DNA of 24,733 nt from positions 1-24,733 of the IMG/VR virus record IMGVR_UViG_3300021432_000096; one strand, given 5' to 3'. The position numbers and the translations under genes are program-made. How positions within the stretch are numbered: position 1 is the stretch's first letter; each line of letters starts with the position of its first letter. Source of the stretch: a virus. Under the pieces are notes generated by a model that searched no databases, was not told the DNA's origin, and was given only the letters and a program-made list of their open reading frames with translations. This document shows, in pieces, positions 6,948 through 14,480 of the stretch.

Positions 6948-7184
6948 CTATGGCCGGAACAGTGTCGGGGGATCGCCCGCCTGTCCTGAGTTGTGAATGC
7001 CCATCGACACGAGATTGACCCCATAGTCCGTCAGCATGTTGCCGTCACCCAGATGGGCAACGGCAGGCGGCACCGAGAGGGCGATCTTGTGCAGGATCTC
7101 CCACTCAGCGGTAAGTCCCCTCGCGAAGTAAATCCACTTCCGGTCCCGGAGGTAGTCGGTGAGCGTGATGATCGGGGTCAGCAT
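6948..7184 (-). CDS. Small head-cluster protein (78 aa)
   Basis: ATG at 7184 is preceded by GGAGG seven bases upstream. The peptide begins MLTPIITLTDYLRDRKWIYF and continues with a helix (GLTAEWEILHKIAL) and a Gly-rich end. It is the first gene after the major capsid protein, separated from it by 74 bases that carry a stable hairpin. It shares the KW-YFA-GL core with the next gene. Position suggests a head accessory protein; no catalytic motif or membrane segment is seen. Confidence 0.7.
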   Translation of the reverse strand: MLTPIITLTDYLRDRKWIYFARGLTAEWEILHKIALSVPPAVAHLGDGNMLTDYGVNLVSMGIHNSGQAGDPPTLFRP

Positions 7185-7202
7185 GTCGTTCCTCCGACTG
7201 TA

Positions 7203-7222
7203 GGGGCGGCCGAAGCCGCCCC
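7203..7222 (-). terminator. cUUCGg hairpin after the major capsid gene
   Basis: On the transcribed (minus) strand, GGGGCGGC and GCCGCCCC form a perfect 8-bp stem around a UUCG loop closed by a C-G pair, one of the most stable RNA tetraloops. It begins 37 bases after the capsid stop codon. No U-run follows, so it may act as a partial terminator, a pause site or a 3' protection element that raises capsid mRNA levels relative to the genes behind it. It is the strongest hairpin I see in the window. Confidence 0.55.
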
Positions 7223-7258
7223 GTCCAGTCCCTCGTGCGTGAGGTCTCCTCCGCCGTC

Positions 7259-8548
7259 CTAGCTGTTCAGGATGTAGCTCGAGTCGACCGTGAAGTTCCG
7301 GATCGCCGCGTTGGCGTTCGCCTGGGTCGTCCCGAAGTTGCAGATCGCCCGCATGAATCCGTAGAACACGTCACCCGCCGAGAGCGAGTCGTGCTTCAGG
7401 ATGCCGCCGGTCTGCTCCACGAACTGGAGGTCGAACAGGCCGAACTTCTTGATCGTGTCGCGCGACAGCTCCCACCACGTGTCGTCGGGGCAGTCCACAT
7501 CGACCGCCACGTCGCGCCCGTTGTACTCGAGCATCTGGAAGCCGCCGTCGAGCTTCAGGTCCGTGAAGCGCTTCTGCGGCACGAGCAACTGCAGGTAGCG
7601 GTCCCGGCCGTTGTAGCTCGTGACCATCAGGTCGATGCGCCGCCCGCTCGCGATCTCGGGGCGGTCCATGCCGATCTGGAGGAGCTGGAGCGTGATGTCG
7701 CCGCCGCCCGCGTTGAGGACCGTCGCCCGCCAGAGCGGGTTGGCGGTCCGGTCGATGTCTTGCAGCACGTTGGCACCCGGGTTGAAGATGCCGTCGTCCA
7801 CGATGGCACCCAGCCCAGTCAGCTCGGCCCCGGCGGTCCGGTGCCGGACGATCAGGTCGGTCACGACCGCGCCGGTCGGTGTGGTCGCAACAAGCGGGGA
7901 GCCTGCCCCGAGCGTCACCGTCAGGGTCGTCGGGTCGATCGCCATGATCGTGAACCCGGCGCCCGCGAAGGCGGTTCCGGTGTCCCCCGGGAAGGTGTCG
8001 CCACCGAGGCGGAGAGTCGCTCCGTCGGCACCCGCGATCACGTTCACCTGCATGCCGACACGCAGGTACTTGATCCGGTCGACCGTGGAAGCGCCGGCGG
8101 CCCAGGCACCGGTTGACGTCGCCCGCACGCCAGTTCCGTCCAGGTACGTCTGCATGTTCAGGTCCTTCAGGACCATCTGCGTGACACTCTGGAGCTTGTC
8201 GGTGAGGGTGTTGACGAAGGCGTTCGGGTTCCCCTTGCCCTTCTCGATGTCCGGGCCGGGGATGTCGAACGAACCGTAGATGAACTTGTGGCGGACCCGG
8301 CTGGTCACGTCCACGTTCAGGATCGGCTGGGGCAGCGGCGCCCGGTACCCTCGGGCACCGACGCTCTGCGTGTTCACCATCCGGGCCGGGAACTCGTAGG
8401 CGTTGCCGCCGAACCGCACCTCGCTCGTGTCGAGCTTCTTGTAGAGCATCGCAGCCAGGTTCTGCTGCTGCTCCACGCCAGGTCCGAAGACCGTCTTCAG
8501 GATTGCCGACAACTCGGAAATGTTGTCGAGAATCTGGGGGGACGCCAT
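7259..8548 (-). CDS. Major capsid protein (probable HK97-like fold)
   Basis: The product has 429 aa, starting with ATG at 8548 behind GAGGAGG. The N-terminus is helical (ILDNISELSAILKTVFGPGV). Next come VRFGGNAYEFPARMVNTQSV, the loop GARGYRAPLPQP and RHKFIYGSFDIPGPDIEKGK, which read like the N-arm, extended loop and spine helix region of phage coat proteins. NAFVNTLTDKLQSVTQMVLK fits the long spine helix and is followed by a DGTG-type turn. A beta-rich insertion lies around residues 150-230. The position directly after the portal and scaffold-like genes is the classical order for this protein. The fold assignment rests on length, pattern and context; a structure comparison would settle it. 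Confidence 0.85.
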   Translation of the reverse strand: MASPQILDNISELSAILKTVFGPGVEQQQNLAAMLYKKLDTSEVRFGGNAYEFPARMVNTQSVGARGYRAPLPQPILNVDVTSRVRHKFIYGSFDIPGPDIEKGKGNPNAFVNTLTDKLQSVTQMVLKDLNMQTYLDGTGVRATSTGAWAAGASTVDRIKYLRVGMQVNVIAGADGATLRLGGDTFPGDTGTAFAGAGFTIMAIDPTTLTVTLGAGSPLVATTPTGAVVTDLIVRHRTAGAELTGLGAIVDDGIFNPGANVLQDIDRTANPLWRATVLNAGGGDITLQLLQIGMDRPEIASGRRIDLMVTSYNGRDRYLQLLVPQKRFTDLKLDGGFQMLEYNGRDVAVDVDCPDDTWWELSRDTIKKFGLFDLQFVEQTGGILKHDSLSAGDVFYGFMRAICNFGTTQANANAAIRNFTVDSSYILNS

Positions 8549-8595
8549 CTACCGCCTCCTCATCCGCCGCGCGCCCACCCTGTGTGCGCCGGTCG

Positions 8596-9513
8596 TCAAG
8601 CCGCGCCTTCCTTGCCCCAGCCGAGTCGATTCCTCAGCTCGGCTTCGAGCACGCGGGAAGTTTTGCCGTCGAGAGCCCCGAAGTCCGGCTTCCCGTTGAT
8701 CGGCGCCTGTGCGCCGCCCCCGGGCACCGGAGGGAGCCCCTTGCCAGGTTCACTGGCCGTCCGGAGCGAGTCCATGCGCGCACGGAAATTCTCCTCCTGG
8801 GCGGCGTACCATTCGTTCAGGATCAGCGGCACCTCGTTCATCTCGGCGCCACCGTTCTTCCGCACCCACTCCAGCACGAATGCCTCGGCGTGCGGGGCGA
8901 GCTTCTCGCTGTAATTGTGTTCCTTCAGGAACGCCTTGATGCCCGTCTGCAGTTCCTGCCCGGTACGCTCCATCTCGGCGCGTTGCTGGGCTAGATGAGC
9001 GAGTTCCTGCTGCTTCGTGTAGCCACTGGAGAGCTGCGCGACCTGATCGCGCATCGCCTTGAACTCATCGAGGAACTCCTTCGGGAGTCCCGTAGCCGTC
9101 GCCGCCGTGCGTGTACCGCCCGCGTTGATGCGGGCCTCGAGCGCGTCGGCTAGGTCCGGGTTCTTCCGGAGCACGTCCGCGAGAGCGTCGTAGTCCTTCG
9201 CCCGCTGCGAGAGCGTCTGCTGCTCGGTCTGCCACTTGGTCCGCTCCGACTCCTGCGCCTTCAGGGTTTCCTGTGCGCGCTGGAGCTCGGCGGCGTACCG
9301 CTGCTTCTCCTGCTGGGCCTTCCGGTAGTCCGACCACGGGAACTGCGGCTCTTTCGGCTGGGCGGGCTCTGCGGTCTTGCCCGGCTGAGCTGAGGTACCT
9401 TCCCCAGAGGAAGGCTGCCCGCCGGCCTCCGGCGTACCGGATGGCGCCCCCGCTGGAGCAGCAGGCTCCGGTGCCGGGGTCGTTACAGGTGCTGTGCTCG
9501 GTGCGTCTGCCAT
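8596..9513 (-). CDS. Capsid scaffolding protein
   Basis: The product has 305 aa with ATG at 9513; the ribosome-binding site is weak. Residues 1-60 are a Pro/Ala/Thr/Glu-rich disordered arm. Residues 65-125 form a charged coiled coil (KAQQEKQRYAAELQRAQETL). Further helices follow, including RDQVAQLSSGYTKQQELAHL and the stretch to about residue 240. The C-terminus ends in a short basic-hydrophobic helix (VLEAELRNRLGWGKEG), as scaffolds do where they contact the coat protein. It contains no Cys. It lies between the portal and coat genes, which is the standard position. A protease domain is not seen, so it is a scaffold rather than a protease-scaffold fusion. Confidence 0.85.
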   Translation of the reverse strand: MADAPSTAPVTTPAPEPAAPAGAPSGTPEAGGQPSSGEGTSAQPGKTAEPAQPKEPQFPWSDYRKAQQEKQRYAAELQRAQETLKAQESERTKWQTEQQTLSQRAKDYDALADVLRKNPDLADALEARINAGGTRTAATATGLPKEFLDEFKAMRDQVAQLSSGYTKQQELAHLAQQRAEMERTGQELQTGIKAFLKEHNYSEKLAPHAEAFVLEWVRKNGGAEMNEVPLILNEWYAAQEENFRARMDSLRTASEPGKGLPPVPGGGAQAPINGKPDFGALDGKTSRVLEAELRNRLGWGKEGAA

Positions 9514-9643
9514 CCCATCACCACGTCACTTGCACGCCATCTGGCCGGCGTGCCCGCCGCAAGCGCGCTATTCGGGGGCGCCTGACTCCCCGCGACCGGC
9601 AGTGGTACTGGGGCAGCCGGCGTGCCCCGCAGTCCCGTCGGCC

Positions 9644-12600
9644 CTACGCCGCCGTGGCTGATGCTGCATGTCCTGCATCTTGGGAAGGTGCGGGCCCGTT
9701 TGCAACGGGCGGTCCGCCGCCCGGAGGTCCCGGGGGCGCATTGCCTGCCCCGGGCGGCCCTCCCGGACCCGGCGGGGCGCTCTGCATCTGCGTCTGCAAC
9801 TGCTGGAGCAAGGCCATCTTGTGGGCCTGATAGTGCTGCATGTAGGCCATCTTCGCCGCCGGGCTCTTGGCGTCGAACGACGGGTCCTTGATCTGCGGCA
9901 GGATATCCATGAGGTGCGTCTCGTTGTTGTCGGTCTCGTTGATCGGCACCTGCTGCCCCTGATCGAGGATGCTGTTCTCCTTCTGCTGACGGCGCCGGTC
10001 CGGGCCGATCTCGGTCTCGAAGTCCTGCAGGTTCAACCGCTCGATGATCTTCTGCCGCTGCACCGGGTCCTGCGGGTTCAGCAAGCCCTGCTCGATGCCG
10101 TCGAAGATGTTCTGGATCTCCGCCGACCGGGAGCGGGGAATGAGACTCGCCGGGTCCACGCTGACGTCCGTGTTGCCCTGCAGGTCGGTCCCCTTGAAGT
10201 ATTGCACCTGCCAATCGGACCCGGGGCCCATGATCCGGATGGTCCGCTCCTGCGGGTAGTGCTGCTGCACGAGCAGAAGCCGCTTGTGCCCCCGCTTGGC
10301 AATGGTCTGCCCCCACCGCTGGAGCCGGGGTACCGCATCCTCCTCGGCCTTCTCCTTGAGAAGGTTGAGCGCGATGCCAGACTTCACGCCCTGCGGGAGG
10401 TCCTGCACGCCCATGCGGCGGTCCTGTGCCAACTCGTCCATGGACGTGAAGCATGCCTGCCGCTCCTCGTAGATCTGGGCGGGGAGGGGCTGCCCGGGCA
10501 CGATCTGGGGCGCCGCAGCCGTCCCGATCGTGTTGTAGAAGATCCACGTCCCGGGGCGCATCTGCTGCATCGCCGGGGTGATGCCTGCACCCTTCGGAGC
10601 GATCACGTGTGGATTCAACATGGTCTTCCGGTTCAGGATGACCTGCGCGTCGATCCCGTTGATCCGCCGCTGGAGCGCCACCATGTCCTCGGCCGGCGTC
10701 CGCCCAGCAAACCGCCCGGGCACCATGTCGTACTTGAACTCGGTGTAGCTGAAATCCCCGGTCGGGGTGCCGTTCTCGTCCTGAATCGGCAGGTCGCCTT
10801 GATAGAGAAGCACCCCGTTCGCCACGATCGCCAGCAGGCCCCGGGGGAACATCTGGGAGGGCTTCTCTTCGTACCGGCGGAGCACCGCCCCGTGGGCGAG
10901 ATACTGGCTACCCCCTTGGTGGGCGCTTCCCTGCATGGACGGCCCGACCAGCGAGAGGAGGGACGATTCGAAGAAGTTGGCGGCGTCGATCCCCGTCTCC
11001 TGCCCGACGTAGGGGCCAAACTCGGGGAAGTTCCGGTCGATCCAGTCGAGGTCTGCGTAGGTCGCCTCGCCGCACCACTGGGCCTGCTCGAGCTTCGTCG
11101 CCTTCGGGTCCCAGTAGAAGTTGAAGAGCATCCGGACGTAGGTCTCGACCTCCCCTTCGGGAATCTCGTCCACAATGGGCTGCCCCGCCTGCGGGTGGGG
11201 CGCCCCCTCCTCATCCAGCTCGGGATGGGTCTCCGGCTGGAGGCTTGCCGTCATCGCCGGCTGCCCATTCGAGAAGGTCTGGGGGACCTGCCCCGCCTGA
11301 TACTGCGCCTGCCCGCAGGTCTGACAGGTCTGCCCAACCATCTGCGGGTCGGTCGTGGCGTGGCAGTTCGGGCAGACCGCCGCCGGCTTCATGGCAGGGG
11401 TCCGGATGACCTGCATCCGGGGCACCCGGAGCACCTTCCCCGCCTGCGGGTTGAAGATGTCGAGGAAGATCACTGTGCCACAGAGCGCCGCGACGAGCCC
11501 GGCTTCCTGCCGGAGCTCGTCCTCACTCGTCACGTCATCGAGGTAGGCTAGAACCTTGTCGCCCACCCCCGCCGCTTCCCGATCCTTCGGGTCCGTGGTG
11601 TTCGGGCGCACACGCCCTGCCGGGCGCACGCGGAGGAGCTGTGCCGTCATAGCGGCCAGCCGGGGCGCCATGGCGTTCGTGACGGGGGTCGGGAACCACG
11701 CGGGGGCACTCCAGCGGGTAAAGCGCCGCGTATTCTCGGAATACTCGATCCACTGGATGCCGCAGTTGTGAACGATGTAGCCATTCGCGACGAAGGTGCC
11801 CGTGGAGGTCTGGATGTCCACCACCTCGCACTCGCCCACATCCCACTCGATCGCGACAACTCGCTCCGTCGCAAGCGGCTTCGCGCAGACATCACCTGCC
11901 TCGATCACCTTTCTGAGAGCTTGGCGGAGTCGAACACTCGGAACCTGCTGAAGTACCCGGATCGTCGTCTGCGCCCCACCATGCGCGTAGATCGTCAGGC
12001 ATTCTTCTGTCCCGCTGGGCACAGGCTCGGAGAGGCTCACTCCAAGGCGTCCCATCAGGTTGATCGCACGTTCTAGGACAAGACCCGGATTCTGGCAGAA
12101 GGCGAGGCCACCACTCCCCATACGTTTCCGCGTTGGGGAAAGCCCGATGTTTTTGATCGTTCCCTCACCATCCAGGAAGCCACCGAGCCAACCGCGATCT
12201 TCAGGCGCGAGGGAAGGGCTCGGGGCATAGCCCACCACGACCAGCGAGCCCATATCTAGCTCACGGGCTTCACGCCATTCCCGTGTTCGGGGATAGTCAC
12301 CAGAACCCGGCTCCATGAGCACGCGATGGTCCGGAGTCAGAGTCAGACTGCGCCCGCTACTGAGGTGCAGCCTCAAGCAACGACGGCGTGAAGTCCGAAC
12401 GGCCTCTACCGTAGCAACTCGCCAATGCCGCTGCTCATCCCCACCCTTTGCGGCTCGACCCGGAGCACCACTCGCCTCGTCCGGAGCCAGCAGGCGGTCC
12501 CCCACTTGGAGAGCACTGATCGGAACCTCCGTGAAGTCCGACCGTAGGACGGGCGTACTCGCTTCTAGGCAGTAGAAGGCAATGGTCTCGAAGATCTGCC

Positions 12601-12796
12601 GTTCCAGCGCCCACCGGGACGTAACCCGGTTCGACCAGCTAATCCGCTCCTGCACCCGGCGAATGATCTCGTCTGCCCCGTCAGGCTTGACGGTATCGTA
12701 CCCCTCCTGCTGCTTCCGCCCCTCCCCGGCAGACCCGGAGAGGCCCACGCTCTGCTGGGATTGGTAGGAGCCGGGATTCGGGGTCTCAGCGGCCAC
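9644..12796 (-). CDS. Portal protein precursor, interrupted by an intein
   Basis: The precursor has 1050 aa and starts with GTG at 12796. Removal of residues 76-344 (the intein) would leave a 781-aa portal, the size of the large portals found in short-tailed phages. The splice joins the sequence ending FETIAFY to CGIQWIEYSENTRRF, restoring the well-known portal region where a Tyr/Gly/Gln-Trp motif follows the first helices. Later sections include PAWFPTPVTNAMAPRLAAMT and AGRTPAEDMVALQRRINGID (stem/crown helices) and a Pro/Gly-rich tail after about residue 1000. A C-x2-C-x12-C-x2-C zinc-ribbon-like cluster sits at residues 475-494. The gene lies upstream of the scaffold and coat genes. The portal makes the dodecameric DNA channel at one capsid vertex; function without splicing is unlikely because the intein interrupts the core. 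Confidence 0.9.
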   Translation of the reverse strand: MAAETPNPGSYQSQQSVGLSGSAGEGRKQQEGYDTVKPDGADEIIRRVQERISWSNRVTSRWALERQIFETIAFYCLEASTPVLRSDFTEVPISALQVGDRLLAPDEASGAPGRAAKGGDEQRHWRVATVEAVRTSRRRCLRLHLSSGRSLTLTPDHRVLMEPGSGDYPRTREWREARELDMGSLVVVGYAPSPSLAPEDRGWLGGFLDGEGTIKNIGLSPTRKRMGSGGLAFCQNPGLVLERAINLMGRLGVSLSEPVPSGTEECLTIYAHGGAQTTIRVLQQVPSVRLRQALRKVIEAGDVCAKPLATERVVAIEWDVGECEVVDIQTSTGTFVANGYIVHNCGIQWIEYSENTRRFTRWSAPAWFPTPVTNAMAPRLAAMTAQLLRVRPAGRVRPNTTDPKDREAAGVGDKVLAYLDDVTSEDELRQEAGLVAALCGTVIFLDIFNPQAGKVLRVPRMQVIRTPAMKPAAVCPNCHATTDPQMVGQTCQTCGQAQYQAGQVPQTFSNGQPAMTASLQPETHPELDEEGAPHPQAGQPIVDEIPEGEVETYVRMLFNFYWDPKATKLEQAQWCGEATYADLDWIDRNFPEFGPYVGQETGIDAANFFESSLLSLVGPSMQGSAHQGGSQYLAHGAVLRRYEEKPSQMFPRGLLAIVANGVLLYQGDLPIQDENGTPTGDFSYTEFKYDMVPGRFAGRTPAEDMVALQRRINGIDAQVILNRKTMLNPHVIAPKGAGITPAMQQMRPGTWIFYNTIGTAAAPQIVPGQPLPAQIYEERQACFTSMDELAQDRRMGVQDLPQGVKSGIALNLLKEKAEEDAVPRLQRWGQTIAKRGHKRLLLVQQHYPQERTIRIMGPGSDWQVQYFKGTDLQGNTDVSVDPASLIPRSRSAEIQNIFDGIEQGLLNPQDPVQRQKIIERLNLQDFETEIGPDRRRQQKENSILDQGQQVPINETDNNETHLMDILPQIKDPSFDAKSPAAKMAYMQHYQAHKMALLQQLQTQMQSAPPGPGGPPGAGNAPPGPPGGGPPVANGPAPSQDAGHAASATAA
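11765..12571 (-). mobile_element. Intein with LAGLIDADG endonuclease in the portal gene
   Basis: The intein is 269 residues long, in frame with the portal. It starts with Cys1 (CLEASTPVLR, block A). It has block B with Thr79 and His82 (TLTPDHRVL) and a LAGLIDADG motif WLGGFLDGEGT at intein residues 128-138. It ends with block F/G (VVDIQTSTGTFVANGYIVHN), the penultimate His268 and Asn269; the first extein residue after it is Cys. All residues needed for standard class-1 splicing are present. Only one LAGLIDADG motif is visible, so the endonuclease would act as a dimer or be a reduced form. The single-motif core resembles the free-standing endonuclease at 13907-14452 in pattern. Confidence 0.93.
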
Positions 12797-12802
12797 TGCC
12801 GC

Positions 12803-13378
12803 TCAGTAACCGAATAGCAGGCAGGTAAACGCTTCCGTGCCGCTCACCAGCGCGGTGCCGTTACTGGTCTCGGTACCGCCGCTGTTGAAGAGCTTGATCC
12901 GGAGGGTGCCCGGGCTGCCCGCCGTCGTAATGAGCACGGGCAAGCGTCCGTTGACACTCGGGCTACAGACATACCCGATGATCTGGTTGAGGCCGATGCG
13001 CCCGCGCTGGGCAGCAGTCAGGAGCGTGCCCCCCGTCGCGTAGGTGCCCCCGTTCGGATTGAACGTGGTCAGGTACTCGAAGAGGTGCCCCATGTTCATC
13101 CGGACGTTGCACTTCCCGGCGTTGGCCGCAGGCGTCGCGCTGACGCAGCAGGCCACCGGAGCACCCGCCCCGGTACAGTTAGTCGGGAGGACCACCGTCC
13201 ATCCGAAGGCCGGCAGCGTCGTCGTGGTCGTGGTTGGCGCGGCCGTCGTCGTGGTCGACGCAACCGTGGTGGTCGTCGGCGCAGCCGTCGTCGTGGTCTG
13301 TGACCACGCCCGATGAGGCGCCCCGAGGAGCACCGCCAGTACCGCCAGTCCGAGTAGGCCCTTCATCATCCGCCGCAT
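12803..13378 (-). CDS. Secreted Thr-rich stalk protein (191 aa)
   Basis: The start chosen is ATG at 13378, because GGAGGAGG lies five to eight bases upstream and a signal peptide begins at once. The frame is open further upstream, but that part overlaps two other genes. The N-terminus is MRRMMKGLLGLAVLAVLLGA, with a likely cleavage after AWSQ near residue 27. A mucin-like stretch of Thr runs with Ala/Pro/Val interruptions follows (about residues 28-57), then a beta-rich domain with six Cys after the signal (including ACC and KC), typical of a disulfide-bonded exported domain. The end of the protein overlaps no gene and lies 7 bases before the portal start. A phage protein with a Sec signal and a Thr stalk is unusual. 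Function unknown; perhaps a surface protein of the infected cell. Confidence 0.8.
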   Translation of the reverse strand: MRRMMKGLLGLAVLAVLLGAPHRAWSQTTTTAAPTTTTVASTTTTAAPTTTTTTLPAFGWTVVLPTNCTGAGAPVACCVSATPAANAGKCNVRMNMGHLFEYLTTFNPNGGTYATGGTLLTAAQRGRIGLNQIIGYVCSPSVNGRLPVLITTAGSPGTLRIKLFNSGGTETSNGTALVSGTEAFTCLLFGY

Positions 13379-13389
13379 CCTAGCCTCCT

Positions 13390-13438
13390 CCGGGTCCTTC
13401 CCGGGTTTCGTTCCCGCCCGAGCATACGCACGCTCGGG
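13390..13438 (-). other. Two small hairpins in the leader of the secreted Thr-rich gene
   Basis: Between the stop at 13450 and the start at 13378 there are two inverted repeats. CCCGAGC and GCTCGGG (13417-13423 and 13432-13438) have an 8-base loop. CCGGG and CCCGG (13390-13394 and 13400-13404) have a 5-base loop. The second touches the GGAGGAGG ribosome-binding site, so it could limit initiation. No U-run follows on the minus strand, so neither is a good terminator. This is a possible translation or mRNA-stability element only. Confidence 0.35.
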
Positions 13439-13449
13439 GGCGATTTCAC

Positions 13450-13728
13450 CTACCCTCGGTTGCCCGACATCATCTTGTCGAGCATCTCCTGCCCGTGCTG
13501 CCACTCCGCCATCGGGACTTGGCGCCCATCGACCTCCACAAACTCGTTCCCCTTCTCGTCCCGAATGATGCCCGTCGGGCCCATCGGCATCTGCCCCCGA
13601 ACCACAGCAAGAGCGGTCGGATTGGCAAGAGCAAGGAGCTTGTCCACGAGGGCGGCGTTCTGTCCCCGGAGGTAGGCCAGCTCGGAGTCCCGGGCCTGAC
13701 AACCGAGGCAGACTAGCGGTGGTGCCAC
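13450..13728 (-). CDS. Small coiled-coil phage protein (92 aa)
   Basis: The proposed GTG start at 13728 overlaps the end of the 59-aa gene by 16 bases; there is no clear ribosome-binding site. The peptide starts MAPPLVCLGCQARDSELAYL, with a CxxC pair and a short heptad-like helix (LRGQNAALVDKLLALANP). A section MGPTGIIRDEKGNEFVEVDG, typical of a short beta-hairpin, follows, then a helical end. The open frame continues upstream to 13923, but that portion is out of character and overlaps two other genes. Small proteins of this style are often found beside phage portal genes; the function is not known to me. Confidence 0.65.
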   Translation of the reverse strand: MAPPLVCLGCQARDSELAYLRGQNAALVDKLLALANPTALAVVRGQMPMGPTGIIRDEKGNEFVEVDGRQVPMAEWQHGQEMLDKMMSGNRG

Positions 13729-13892
13729 GACCGCATCGTGCGGGCGAGGGCCTTCTGGCGCTTCACCCGGGTCGAGTCGCCCGGGTGGGCCTGCAGGTCC
13801 TTCGACGGGATGTTGTGGCCGGACTTCACCCCGAGAGACCGCCTGAGACTGCCCGGTCGTTTTATGGCGTCTTGCACCCACTTCTTTGCCAT
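13713..13892 (-). CDS. Small basic phage protein (59 aa), intact copy next to a homing gene
   Basis: ATG at 13892 is preceded by GGAGG nine bases upstream. The peptide begins MAKKWVQDAIKRPGSLRRSL and continues LGVKSGHNIPSKDLQAHPGD. It is strongly basic and ends in RSWHHR. Short proteins starting with this type of W-V-x-x-AIK-x-PGSLR pattern are frequent in phage late operons and are of unknown role. The first 12 codons use A-ending codons (GCA, CAA, ATA, AAA, CGA), while the rest is GC-ending like its neighbours. A truncated copy with a similar beginning lies at 14480. This suggests that the 5' end arrived with the neighbouring homing endonuclease gene and replaced the original start. Confidence 0.75.
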   Translation of the reverse strand: MAKKWVQDAIKRPGSLRRSLGVKSGHNIPSKDLQAHPGDSTRVKRQKALARTMRSWHHR

Positions 13893-13906
13893 GCGACTCT
13901 GCCTCC

Positions 13907-14452
13907 ATGCCTGATCTATCCACAGACGCGATGGCCGGTTGGATCGCAGGATTCTTCGACGGCGAGGGTTCCGTGATTCACCGAACACAGTGCAGCGGCA
14001 AGCGACACACAACGTACTTCCTCACTGTCGGGAATACCGACCCAGTGCTGATGCACACCTGCTCCCGCTACCTGCTGGCACTCGGGATCGCACACACCGA
14101 GTTCCAAAATCGCAGGCGTCCACCACGTAAGCCATTCGCCGTTCTGCACATCTGCCGCGCAGAAGCGATCCAGCGATTCGCGAAGATCGTCCATCTCCAA
14201 GCACCCGAAAAACAGCGACGTCTCGAATGCATCCTGCGCTGGGTACAGCGCCCACGTATCTCTCGCTGGGACAAGCGCCGAGAAGCCATTGGGAACCTCT
14301 GGAAAGCCGGTCACTCGGTGCGCTGCATCGCTAACCAACTCGCAGTCAGAGGCTCCCACTCCCGCGTCAGCAATCAGATACGGCTCCTTGGGTTCACTGT
14401 GCCACCACAGGGGAAGGGGCGCAAAATCTGCCGTGATCCGGCGTGCGCTTGA
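13907..14452 (+). CDS. Free-standing LAGLIDADG homing endonuclease with C-terminal HTH
   Basis: This is the only gene on the plus strand. The chosen ATG at 13907 gives 181 aa; an upstream TTG is possible and no strong ribosome-binding site is seen. The single LAGLIDADG motif is WIAGFFDGEGS at residues 12-22. It is followed by the typical beta-strand and helix pattern (TYFLTVGNTDPVLMHTCSRY, then LLALGIAHTEFQNRR). Residues about 125-165 (REAIGNLWKAGHSVRCIANQ and following) look like a helix-turn-helix DNA-binding domain. With one motif it would act as a homodimer. It lies antisense to the operon; its start faces the intact 59-aa gene and its stop overlaps the truncated copy. Single-motif enzymes of this kind cut DNA at a long site and copy themselves into it. 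The DNA here is less GC-rich in codon choice than its surroundings. Confidence 0.88.
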   Translation: MPDLSTDAMAGWIAGFFDGEGSVIHRTQCSGKRHTTYFLTVGNTDPVLMHTCSRYLLALGIAHTEFQNRRRPPRKPFAVLHICRAEAIQRFAKIVHLQAPEKQRRLECILRWVQRPRISRWDKRREAIGNLWKAGHSVRCIANQLAVRGSHSRVSNQIRLLGFTVPPQGKGRKICRDPACA

Positions 14453-14480
14453 TCGCTTTCTGCACCCACCTTCGCGCCAT
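14394..14480 (-). pseudogene. Truncated 5' stub of the 59-aa protein gene
   Basis: ATG at 14480 has a strong AAAGGAG site about eight bases upstream. The frame reads MARRWVQKAIKR, matching the start of the gene at 13892. It then diverges into sequence antisense to the endonuclease gene and stops after 28 codons. The start codon and ribosome-binding site are in the normal place behind the upstream stop at 14499, so this is the original beginning of the gene. It may still be translated into a short peptide. A second ATG at 14498, overlapping that upstream stop, gives an unrelated short frame that I reject. Confidence 0.7.

Larger units (their letters stand above)
13857..14480. mobile_element. 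Homing endonuclease insertion with duplicated 5' end of a host gene
   Basis: The unit consists of a plus-strand LAGLIDADG gene flanked by two versions of the same gene beginning on the minus strand. The stub at 14480 reads MARRWVQKAIKR; the intact gene at 13892 reads MAKKWVQDAIKR (9 of 12 identical). At the DNA level the match is poor, because codons differ. Equivalent positions are 588 bp apart. The stub keeps a strong AAAGGAG ribosome-binding site in the place expected right after the previous gene. The sequence thus shows an insertion that cut the gene after about codon 12 and supplied a new, recoded start. Confidence 0.7.

Noticed and set aside
9514-9643. Possible small gene between portal and scaffold genes
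   Set aside because: Frames across these 130 bases lack a convincing start and ribosome-binding site; the most coding-like frame has no start codon in this interval.
13379-13702. Upstream extension of the secreted Thr-rich protein
   Set aside because: A signal peptide and a strong ribosome-binding site mark the start at 13378; the extension is a shadow of the 92-aa gene.
13729-13923. Upstream extension of the 92-aa protein
   Set aside because: It overlaps the 59-aa gene with unnatural composition.
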